Shown here: positions 7,410 to 15,022 of the stretch, piece by piece
How the letters are laid out: every line of letters begins with the position of its first letter
Numbering within the stretch: position 1 is the stretch's first letter
NCBI GenBank assembly: GCA_030041985.1
Contig: JASIAM010000174.1
Location: 1-41,691 of the forward strand
DNA length: 41,691 nt
Source of the DNA: Bryobacteraceae bacterium
Lineage (GTDB): Bacteria > Acidobacteriota > Terriglobia > Bryobacterales > Bryobacteraceae
Reading direction: 5' to 3'
Notes under the pieces: model-generated
Seen by the model: the letters and a program-made list of their open reading frames with translations, nothing else
The model's database searches: none
Told to the model about the DNA's origin: nothing
Translations under genes and position numbers: made by a program

Positions 7410-8962
7410 GGCTTGCGGCCCTCCCGGCGGGATTTGGTGTCTCGTGGAGATTTGACATCCAGGAAGAAATTAGTTGCGCGCAGTTCTTCCATGGTAGGGC
7501 CTTGCGGCAAGTCCACTCCGTTGTTCTCGAATATGTTTCCCACCAGCATGGGATGCGCGCCATCGCGGCCCGCGATTCCGGCCTTGCCATTACGCAGCAG
7601 CGCATTGTGAGAAAGCCGGGGCTCCGAGGGGCCGGAGATCAGAATTCCTTCACCCGTGCAATCGTGAACGGCGTTACCTAGCAGAATCGGCGAGGCGGCT
7701 CCGCGAATATCGACGCCGATCGAGGCTTTTTCCACCTCCATGTCGTTGAGTTCCACCTGAGAATCGACCAGCACGATTCCTTCGTGAGGCGCGGCATCGG
7801 CGGATTCGCCTGTTGGCGCGCCGTTAATGTGAAACGCGATCATCCGTGCTCCGCGCACGGCCTGGGCAAGGATTACAGGATCGGAGGGATCGAGAGGCGC
7901 GCGCAGCAATGCCTGCCGGGGTTCGCGGCTGCGCAGCGTCACGCCGCTTTTTAAGCGCACTGGTCCGCTGTACTCTCCGGCGGCGACTTCCACGGTATCG
8001 CCGCTGCGCGCTTCGGCCAGAGCGGCTTGAATGGTAGCGAATTGCCCGCCGCCGCCCACAGCCAAAACGCGCGGAGCAATCGTTACCGGCGGGGGCTGCC
8101 AGAAGCCGCGCGAAAACCAGGCTGCTGCGGCGGCCAGGAAGAGGCCCAGGAAAAACATGGCCACGCGCCCCATCCACACGCCGCGCGCGGGTTGCTCTTC
8201 CACCACGAGAGGCACGAAAAACTGCTCGCCCTCTACGATGAGCACGGTTACATTATCCTTACCGCCGGCCAGATTTGCGGCTTCGATTAACGCGGCTACA
8301 GCGGCTTCGGGGTTTCCGGCGTGTCCCTCCACGGTGAGGCGGATATCTTTGGAGGCAACCTGGTCGCTCAACCCGTCGCTGCACAACAGCAGCGCGCTAT
8401 CCGGTTCGAAGGGGATGCGCCGCACCTCAATGAAATCGGGATCATCAGGCTCGTGCGGCTCCGATCCCACATCGCGAAACACTTCGTTGCGGCGCGGATG
8501 ATGCATGGCCTCAATCTCACTCAGCTCACCGCCATCTTCGCGCTCTCCCACGGGCGAATGGTCGTGGGTGAGTTTGGCGATTTTGCCGTGGCGGATTTTA
8601 TAAAGCCGCGAATCGCCCACATGACCCACCACCGCGGAACCATTTTCCAGCAACACCAGAGTGAGCACGCAGGCCATTCCGGCCCAGTCCGGGCGCGTTT
8701 GGGCCGCCTGGAAAATTTCGTTATTGGCCACGGCGATGGCCTCGCGGACGCGCTGCTCGGCCGTACCGGTTTGCCGCTCGACGCGGGCGCGGATGCGGGC
8801 CAAGGCAATTTCGGCGGCTTTCTCACCGGCCGCCTGGCCGCCGATGCCATCCACCACCAGAAAAATGCCGCGATCGGGATCGCACCAGAAGCCGTCCTCA
8901 TTGTTGCTGCGCACCACGCCGAGGTCGCTTGCGGCCGCGCACTTGAGAGCGGTTTTAACCAT
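7406..8962 (-). CDS. PP2C-family Ser/Thr phosphatase with membrane anchor and right-handed beta-helix domain
   Basis: A 518-residue protein. Residues about 1-240 are a PP2C/PstP domain, with SNNEDGF, VVDGIGG, GHVGDSRLY, CSDGLSDQV and GGKDNVTVLIVE; the metal-binding Asps are in place. A membrane helix (MFFLGLFLAAAAAWF) follows. The C-terminus (about 300-490) has the FATIQAALAEARSGDTVEVAAGEY start and the repeated short-strand pattern (ILLGNAVHDC, EGILISGPSEPRLSHNALLRNG, AGIAGRDGAHPMLVGNIFENNG) of parallel beta-helix proteins. Such folds often bind glycans, so this part may sense the cell wall (inference). The frame is open to 9097, but the ATG at 8962 is chosen because PP2C homology begins at once and it overlaps the FHA gene by only 8 bases. 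It overlaps the kinase start by ATGA. It should reverse the action of the neighbouring kinase. Confidence 0.9.
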   Translation of the reverse strand: MVKTALKCAAASDLGVVRSNNEDGFWCDPDRGIFLVVDGIGGQAAGEKAAEIALARIRARVERQTGTAEQRVREAIAVANNEIFQAAQTRPDWAGMACVLTLVLLENGSAVVGHVGDSRLYKIRHGKIAKLTHDHSPVGEREDGGELSEIEAMHHPRRNEVFRDVGSEPHEPDDPDFIEVRRIPFEPDSALLLCSDGLSDQVASKDIRLTVEGHAGNPEAAVAALIEAANLAGGKDNVTVLIVEGEQFFVPLVVEEQPARGVWMGRVAMFFLGLFLAAAAAWFSRGFWQPPPVTIAPRVLAVGGGGQFATIQAALAEARSGDTVEVAAGEYSGPVRLKSGVTLRSREPRQALLRAPLDPSDPVILAQAVRGARMIAFHINGAPTGESADAAPHEGIVLVDSQVELNDMEVEKASIGVDIRGAASPILLGNAVHDCTGEGILISGPSEPRLSHNALLRNGKAGIAGRDGAHPMLVGNIFENNGVDLPQGPTMEELRATNFFLDVKSPRDTKSRREGRKP

Positions 8963-9806
8963 GGGACAGGCTGCGAAATTCGAGAAACAAAACACCAGCG
9001 AGGCCGATGCGGGCGGTTTCGGGCACGGGCGCCTCGACATCCAGATCGCGCCTGGCGCCCTCCACAACCTCGACGCTCGAGGGAACCAGCTCGCCATTGA
9101 TAGTGGTGCCCAGCCGGCTGAGATCCTTCAGAAAAAATTTGCCGGTAGCGGGATCGCGGCGCAGGCGAAAATGCTCGCGCGAAACGTCGGGCAGGGTATC
9201 GAGTTTGACGTCGGTCCAGTAATCGCGCCCGCCGCGGCCTACCACGATCTGGTCCTTCGTCATGTGGTAAGTCTGGCGGCCGCCATTGTCCTGATACTCG
9301 ATTAACGCATAGGCCGCAGCATTTGACGAAGCAGGCGAAGCGGCGGCTGCCGCGCTGGAGATGGCGGTGGTGGTTTCGCCGCTCAGCCGGCGGGTAGCGA
9401 TACGCTTGGTTGTGCTGCCCGAGCCAAACTCCTGCCGCACGGGCAGACCGAGTTCGGAATAAATGACAATATCGCCAGGAGACACGTCGTCATCGGTGTT
9501 TTCCAGAATCTGAACTTGCCAGCCGCCTTGCGGCGCTTCGACTTTGGGCAGAGAGCGGCGCGCCAGTTTCATCCGCTCCGGGAGCGAGGCGCGGTTGAGC
9601 GATTCCAATTCGGTATCGAGAGCGCGGCGGGCTTCTTCGATCAAGCGGGGAACGATGCCGCGCAGCCGGTCGAGATCATCGGGATGCAGATAGACGTGAT
9701 ACACGGAAGGCGGCAGGGTGGAATAATGGAGCGGCTCCAATCCCTCGCGCATGTTGCGGACGACTTCGAGGATGATATCGCGGCCAGTCGCGGCGGGGCG
9801 GTCCAT
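8955..9806 (-). CDS. FHA-domain phosphopeptide-binding protein with FhaA-like N-terminal domain
   Basis: A 283-residue cytoplasmic protein. The N-terminal half (about 1-75) has the layout of the FhaA N-terminal domain: a basic helix, then a Tyr-rich SVYHVYLHPDDLDRL strand-loop and a helix. An Ala/Ser-rich linker (about 150-168) joins it to an FHA domain (about 170-280) with the pThr-binding signatures VGRGG, SREH and the LSRLGTTING loop. FHA domains dock onto phospho-Thr made by Ser/Thr kinases; in mycobacteria FhaA links PknB to RodA/PbpA and MurJ-family regulation. It is the first gene of the operon, with a good GAAGAGG ribosome-binding site and a TACAAT-like -10 on the minus strand around 9820-9825. 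Confidence 0.88.
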   Translation of the reverse strand: MDRPAATGRDIILEVVRNMREGLEPLHYSTLPPSVYHVYLHPDDLDRLRGIVPRLIEEARRALDTELESLNRASLPERMKLARRSLPKVEAPQGGWQVQILENTDDDVSPGDIVIYSELGLPVRQEFGSGSTTKRIATRRLSGETTTAISSAAAAASPASSNAAAYALIEYQDNGGRQTYHMTKDQIVVGRGGRDYWTDVKLDTLPDVSREHFRLRRDPATGKFFLKDLSRLGTTINGELVPSSVEVVEGARRDLDVEAPVPETARIGLAGVLFLEFRSLSHG

Positions 9807-9893
9807 GGGACAACCTCTTCCGATTGTAGCGGGATATTGCAGCCCTAAGAGCCGGGCCGATTGGACAGTAGATCATTTCCCCTTCTGATTCCC

Positions 9894-9899
9894 TATAAT
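9894..9899 (+). promoter_or_regulatory. -10 element for the ABC transporter operon
   Basis: A perfect TATAAT 55 bases before the ATG at 9954, within the 147-bp divergent region between the FHA operon and the ABC genes. The -35 at the right distance (GATCAT, 9871-9876) is poor. A purine-rich ribosome-binding site (AAGGGGGGGTGAG) ends just before the ATG. Confidence 0.4.
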
Positions 9900-9953
9900 C
9901 CATCAGAGGCGCCTTTTGCGAGAGCCTGCGAGGGAAGAGCAAGGGGGGGTGAG

Positions 9954-11750
9954 ATGCGCGTGCCGATCAGCGAGCGGAAAGAATGGAAGTTCCTCAGCGT
10001 GCTGCCGAAGGCTAGTCCGGGCCTCGCTGCCGCCTGGTGGGCCGGCCTCATCGTGCTTGGTGTGCTACCGGCAGCATTCGCGGTCGCGATGGGCATTCTG
10101 ATTGGCGCCGTGCGCAACGGCCAGCCACTCCTGCTGCCGCTGGCATTTGTTGGCGGCATCTTCTTTGTTCTTCAGGTCCTGAATCCGATCCATAAGGCGG
10201 TCAGCACAAATCTGGGCGATCGCACTGCGGCATGGCTCTACGACCGGCTCACCGAAGCCGCTGTACGGCCACCGGGCATCGGCCATCTGGAAGATCCTTC
10301 CCTGGCCACGGATCTTACGGCCGCGCGCGATTTCGACCTGGGGATGACGGGTCCGCCGCTTTCTGTGGCGATGGATTTCATTGCGAGCGGCATGATCACT
10401 ATGGTGACTGGATTCGCATCTGCCATCATCGTGGTGGCGTACCACTGGTGGGCAGGCGCCGTCCTCGCGGGCGCCTGGCTCGCCACGCACTACCTTCTGC
10501 GCGAAAGCGGCGTTTGGCACGACCGCAACACGCCGGAGGTGCGGCGGGCACAACGCGATGCCGATTACGCTTACCGGCTTGCCGTCGATCCGCCCGCGAG
10601 CAAGGAACTGCGCTTGTTCGGCCTCGCCGGCTGGACCCTCGATCGATTCGTGCGGCAGCGCACGCGATTGCACGAGTTGCAGTATATTGCAACGCGCATG
10701 AGAGAGCGCCCGCTGGCGGGCAGCATATTGCTGGTGATTGCCGCGAACGTGGCCATTTTCTGGTCGATATCGAACGCCGCGCTGGCACATCAAATCAGTC
10801 TCGGGGCGGCCGTGACGTTTTTACAAAGCGCGGTGGGTGTTTCGGCAATCGCGTTTGGAGGCCTCAATTGGGCGCTCGATGGAGCATCCGCGCCAGTCGC
10901 GGCCGTCCTGCGTCTGAGAGAAGCAGCGGAACGGGCTGGCAAACTCCCTTTGGACAACCAAGGCGCGAAGGCCAAGCCTGCACGCGAGATTCGCCTGCGT
11001 GACGTGACCTTTGCTTATCCGGGAAGTGCTCCGGTCTTGGAACACTTCGATCTGACAATTCCCGCGGGCACATCGCTCGCGATCGTCGGTCAGAATGGGG
11101 CAGGAAAGACGACTGTCGCGAAGCTGTTGTGCCGCCTCTATGATCCGAGCGAGGGCGTAATTGAAATCGATGGCGTGGATTTGCGTAACTTGGATCTGAA
11201 GTCCTGGCGCGCGCGCATCAGCGCGGTTTTCCAAGACTTCATTCGCTTCGAATTGCCGCTGCGAGACAACGTCGCGCCCATGGGCGCACCCGATGCGCTG
11301 ATCTACGAAGCACTCGAATCCGCAGGCGCTAAGAATTTCACCTCTTTGGATACCGTGCTCGCCAAGGGCTATGCAGGCGGAACCGATCTTTCCGGCGGCC
11401 AGTGGCAGCGGGTGGCGTTGGCCAGAACGCTGCTTGCGGTAGGCATGGGCGCGGGGGTTGTATTGCTCGATGAACCCACGGCCCAACTCGATGTCCGCGG
11501 CGAGGCCGAGATTTTCGAGCGCCTGTTAGCGGCCACGCGGCACTGCACAACTATATTGATCTCGCACCGATTCTCTACCGTTCGCCACGCCGATCGTATT
11601 TGTGTTTTGGAACAGGGGCGCATGGTGGAACTCGGAACACATGACGAATTGATGGCCGTGGGGGGCCGGTATCGGACTATGTTCGATCTGCAGGCGCAAC
11701 GATTCCAGGAAGCGAATGAGGAAGGCAATGCCTACGAAGTCCTCTCCTAG
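9954..11750 (+). CDS. ABC exporter half-transporter (membrane plus ATPase), first subunit
   Basis: A 598-residue fused permease/ATPase. The N-terminal about 310 residues hold the exporter membrane helices (for example LAAAWWAGLIVLGVLPAAFAVAMG). The nucleotide-binding domain is complete: Walker A VGQNGAGKTT (about 378-387), Q-loop FQDF, signature LSGGQ, Walker B VVLLDEPTAQLD with catalytic Glu, and H-loop SHRFST. The ATG at 9954 has a strong ribosome-binding site; the longer frame would need a TTG at 9861. Together with the overlapping next gene it should form a heterodimeric type-IV exporter. The substrate is not evident: no peptide precursor, peptidase domain or regulator is adjacent. Confidence 0.9.
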   Translation: MRVPISERKEWKFLSVLPKASPGLAAAWWAGLIVLGVLPAAFAVAMGILIGAVRNGQPLLLPLAFVGGIFFVLQVLNPIHKAVSTNLGDRTAAWLYDRLTEAAVRPPGIGHLEDPSLATDLTAARDFDLGMTGPPLSVAMDFIASGMITMVTGFASAIIVVAYHWWAGAVLAGAWLATHYLLRESGVWHDRNTPEVRRAQRDADYAYRLAVDPPASKELRLFGLAGWTLDRFVRQRTRLHELQYIATRMRERPLAGSILLVIAANVAIFWSISNAALAHQISLGAAVTFLQSAVGVSAIAFGGLNWALDGASAPVAAVLRLREAAERAGKLPLDNQGAKAKPAREIRLRDVTFAYPGSAPVLEHFDLTIPAGTSLAIVGQNGAGKTTVAKLLCRLYDPSEGVIEIDGVDLRNLDLKSWRARISAVFQDFIRFELPLRDNVAPMGAPDALIYEALESAGAKNFTSLDTVLAKGYAGGTDLSGGQWQRVALARTLLAVGMGAGVVLLDEPTAQLDVRGEAEIFERLLAATRHCTTILISHRFSTVRHADRICVLEQGRMVELGTHDELMAVGGRYRTMFDLQAQRFQEANEEGNAYEVLS

Positions 11751-13563
11751 TGGCGCTACGAGCGGCGCCGGCATTTCCATCGAACCTCTGCCGCCGACGC
11801 TATCATCCATGTGGCGGCTGTGCAAGCTGGGCTATCGGCACGAACGCCGCCTGATGATTGCCTCCTTGGTGCTTTCGCAACTCGCCGCTTTGCCAGGGTC
11901 TCTTCTGGCGCTCTGGCTGGCATTGCTTGGCGACGGCGTCATTCAACACCGCACGGGCTTGGTGCTGGGCTCCGCCCTCGGCATGGCCGTGAGCACTGCC
12001 GCGACCTGGTTCATGATCACGATCAGCACGCGCGTCCAGCGGCGCTTCCGCGATAAGGTGACGATCGCGCTCGAAGCGCACGTGGCGCATCTGCAAGCGT
12101 CGATCATATCGGTGGCGCATCAAGAGCGGCCGGAATATCTGGATCGCCTCTCGATGCTGCGGAATCAGATCTTCGTGCTCGATCACATGTATGTGTCGCT
12201 TTTCACCACGCTAGGGTGGCTGTTGCGGGTGGCGGTGACCATGGCGATGCTTGCCTGGGTTCATCCAGTGTTGCTTCTCCTGGGCGTATGCGCGCTGCCG
12301 ACAGCGATTGCCTCATTCTGGAGGCCGGACGTGGAGCGCAAGGCGCAGGAACGCGGCGCGCAGGCCGAGCGGCTCTCACGGCATCTCTTCAACCTGGCGA
12401 CGACCGCGGCCCCCAGCAAAGAGGTACGAGTGTTGGGAATAGGCGATCAGATTCTGCGTGACCGGCGGGCAGCCTGGGAGCGTTGGCATCGGCCGATCGC
12501 GCGGGCGCGGTGGGAAACCGCTCTATGGAATGCGCTCGCCTGGTCGATTCTTGGCGCTGCCTATGCCGGAGCAGTGGTCTTCGTTGCCGTGGTGATTCAT
12601 GCGCCGGCGGCGCAGATCCTGCTGGTGCTCGCGGCGGGCGCGGGCCTGGCCGCTTATGTGCGAGCCGCCGTGGGCGAAATCGGCTTCCTACGCGGGTTCT
12701 GGGCGGATGGTTCCCGGCGGCTTGCGTGGCTGGAGGACTATGCGGCAAAAGAGGCGGCTGCCGCCGATCTTCGGGCTCCTGCCGTACTCAACGGAGGCAT
12801 TCGATTGGATCACGTTTCGTTTGCTTATCCCGGCACCACGCGCCTGGTGTTGGAGGACATCTCACTCACGTTGCCGGCCGGCGCGGTAGTAGCGATCGTG
12901 GGCGAGAATGGGGCCGGGAAGACGACACTCGTAAAACTGCTCGCCAAGATGTACGAGGCGACCGCCGGCGCGATTCTGATCGATGGAGTGCCGCTCTCGC
13001 GCATCGCTGCGAGCGATTGGCGCGCACGCATGTCCGGCGCGTTTCAGGATTTCTTCCGCTTCGAATTTCGCGCGCGGCATACGGTCGGTTTGGGCGATGT
13101 TGGCCGCCTCGAGTCTGAACCAGCGGTCGTATCGGCGGTGGCCCGCGCCGGGGCCGGCGACGTGGTTGCGCGTCTTCAGTCCGGCCTGGATACTCAATTG
13201 GGGCCGGCCTGGCCTAACGGCGCCGAGTTGTCATTTGGGCAGTGGCAAAAACTCGCGCTGGCTCGCGGATTCATGAGGGACGACCCGCTGGTGCTGGTTC
13301 TCGACGAGCCCACCGCTGCCATTGACGCCGAGACGGAGCATGCGCTTTTCGAGCGCTACGCCACCGCTGCACGCAGCGAGCAGAATAGCAACGGCCGCAT
13401 CACCATACTGGTGTCGCACCGGTTCTCCACGGTACGCATGGCTGACCTGATTATCGTTTTGGACGGAGCGAGGCTGGTCGAATCGGGCAGTCATGAAGAG
13501 CTCATGGCCAACCACGGCCCCTACTCCGAGCTGTATACGATCCACGCCGCCGGCTACCGATAA
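11716..13563 (+). CDS. ABC exporter half-transporter, second subunit
   Basis: A 615-residue partner of the preceding gene with the same layout: membrane domain to about residue 330, then ATPase with Walker A VGENGAGKTT, Q-loop FQDF, Walker B LVLVLDEPTAAID and H-loop SHRFST. The signature motif is LSFGQ instead of LSGGQ, so the two ATP sites of the heterodimer are predicted to be unequal, a common trait of such exporters. The ATG at 11716 overlaps the first subunit by 35 bases; the ATG at 11728, also with an upstream AGGAAG, is equally plausible. The coupling suggests tightly linked translation. The substrate is unknown. Confidence 0.88.
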   Translation: MRKAMPTKSSPSGATSGAGISIEPLPPTLSSMWRLCKLGYRHERRLMIASLVLSQLAALPGSLLALWLALLGDGVIQHRTGLVLGSALGMAVSTAATWFMITISTRVQRRFRDKVTIALEAHVAHLQASIISVAHQERPEYLDRLSMLRNQIFVLDHMYVSLFTTLGWLLRVAVTMAMLAWVHPVLLLLGVCALPTAIASFWRPDVERKAQERGAQAERLSRHLFNLATTAAPSKEVRVLGIGDQILRDRRAAWERWHRPIARARWETALWNALAWSILGAAYAGAVVFVAVVIHAPAAQILLVLAAGAGLAAYVRAAVGEIGFLRGFWADGSRRLAWLEDYAAKEAAAADLRAPAVLNGGIRLDHVSFAYPGTTRLVLEDISLTLPAGAVVAIVGENGAGKTTLVKLLAKMYEATAGAILIDGVPLSRIAASDWRARMSGAFQDFFRFEFRARHTVGLGDVGRLESEPAVVSAVARAGAGDVVARLQSGLDTQLGPAWPNGAELSFGQWQKLALARGFMRDDPLVLVLDEPTAAIDAETEHALFERYATAARSEQNSNGRITILVSHRFSTVRMADLIIVLDGARLVESGSHEELMANHGPYSELYTIHAAGYR

Positions 13564-13601
13564 GGGACTGTTTCACTATTGGTAAGTTGTGCCACGGGCC
13601 C

Positions 13602-14996
13602 TCACTTTGCCACTGCAACGGCCGTCACGGCATCCCAGACGAACTCGACGAACTGGTATAGCGACGCTTCGGGGATGCGCTCGACATCGCTGTGAGCGCC
13701 GTAATTGGTTCCATCCTCTTCTGTGTGCGCCGGTCCGATGCCGTAAGACTGGATGCCCTTGGCCCGCAGTTGCGCCATGTCCGTAGCGCCGGTCGACATG
13801 CTCGGCAGGACCGTCACGCCGGGAAACATGCGCTGGCTGATTTGTTCCAGGGTGCGGTACATTTCGGTGTCCAGGCGCGAGGGCGGACCGGCCGGGCGAT
13901 CGTTGCCCGGAATCCGCTCGATGCGCACCGCCGGATCGCCAATCACCTTGCCCATTTCGGCGAACAGTTTGTCCAGATCTTCATCGGGCAGGGCGCGCAC
14001 ATCGAGCGTGGCCTCGGCTTCGGAGGGAATCACATTGACGCGAAAGCCGCCTTTGATGATGGTCGGCACGATGGAGGTACGCAGCATGGAATAGTGCTGC
14101 GGCTCATTTACGGCGAGGTAGCGCTGCACCTCCTCGGCGCGCTGGGGATCAAATAGCGCTTTGTAGCGGGCCGCTTTTTCAGGAGGGCTGATGGCGGCCA
14201 GCTTTTCAAAGTAGGTGCGCGTGGTATCGTTCAGGCGCATCGGGGTCTCCCAGGTTCCGGCTTTGGCCACGGCGGCCGAGAGGTGGACGATAGCATTATC
14301 TACGCGCGGGACGGAGCCGTGGCCGGAAGTGCCGTTGACCACCAGGCGCGTGCTGCGCGGCACCTTTTCGGTGGTCTCGATCTGCACCACGGTTACACGG
14401 CCATTCTCGATGGTTGCGCTGCCGCCTTCGGTGAGTGCGAACTCAGCGTTGATCTCATCGAAGTGCTGCTGAGTCATGAAGTCGATGCCAGGGCCGGTAG
14501 TGCCCTCCTCACCGGATTCGGCCAGAAAAATCACGTCGCGGCCGAGCTTCGCTCCGCTGCGCTTCAGCAGAAGCATGACCATCAGATTGGCGGCGACTTT
14601 GTCTTTATCGTCAATGCTGCCGCGTCCCCAGATGTAGCCGTCCTTCAGCACTGCGCCGAAGGGGTCGACGGGCCACTTCTCGCGCTGCACACCGACGACG
14701 TCGGTGTGGCCAAGGATGAGGATGGGCCGCTTGCTGCCGTTGCCCTTCAGACGCGCCACGATGTTGGCGCGGGTGGGATCGAGCGCAAAGAGTTGCGCAG
14801 GAATTCCTTCAGAGTCGAAGACCTTCTTCAGATATTCGGCGGCTTTGGTTTCGTTGCCCGGTGGATTGCTGGTATCGATTTGCACGAGCGAGCGATGGTG
14901 GCGCAGAATTTCGGCTTTCTGCCGCTGCCAATCGACGGTGGGAACCTGAGCGGCAGTGGCCGCCGCAAACACAACCAGCAGCGCGATGTTCTTCAC
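13602..14996 (-). CDS. Secreted M20-family metallopeptidase
   Basis: A 464-residue protein with a cleavable signal peptide (IALLVVFAAATAAQ, residues 4-17). The M20 dizinc motifs are present: GHTDV (H97, catalytic D99), GRGSIDDKD (metal-bridging Asp about 129-130), AESGEEG (catalytic and metal Glu 163-164), TEGGSA and a C-terminal GAHSDVERIP histidine. The lid dimerisation domain carries STRLVVNGTSGHGSVP. Family members hydrolyse dipeptides or N-acyl amino acids; periplasmic versions are common in acidobacteria. The start is GTG with a perfect AGGAGG six bases upstream (15002-15007). It lies 26 bases downstream of the kinase gene, suggesting co-transcription. Confidence 0.9.
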   Translation of the reverse strand: MKNIALLVVFAAATAAQVPTVDWQRQKAEILRHHRSLVQIDTSNPPGNETKAAEYLKKVFDSEGIPAQLFALDPTRANIVARLKGNGSKRPILILGHTDVVGVQREKWPVDPFGAVLKDGYIWGRGSIDDKDKVAANLMVMLLLKRSGAKLGRDVIFLAESGEEGTTGPGIDFMTQQHFDEINAEFALTEGGSATIENGRVTVVQIETTEKVPRSTRLVVNGTSGHGSVPRVDNAIVHLSAAVAKAGTWETPMRLNDTTRTYFEKLAAISPPEKAARYKALFDPQRAEEVQRYLAVNEPQHYSMLRTSIVPTIIKGGFRVNVIPSEAEATLDVRALPDEDLDKLFAEMGKVIGDPAVRIERIPGNDRPAGPPSRLDTEMYRTLEQISQRMFPGVTVLPSMSTGATDMAQLRAKGIQSYGIGPAHTEEDGTNYGAHSDVERIPEASLYQFVEFVWDAVTAVAVAK

Positions 14997-15022
14997 AGGA
15001 TCCTCCTTTTGGATTCGAGCTA

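Noticed and set aside
8963-9097. 45-residue N-terminal extension of the PP2C frame
   Set aside because: It overlaps the FHA domain coding region; PP2C homology begins at the later ATG with a normal 8-base overlap.
9861-9953. TTG-started extension of the first ABC gene
   Set aside because: It would include the probable promoter; the ATG at 9954 has a strong ribosome-binding site.
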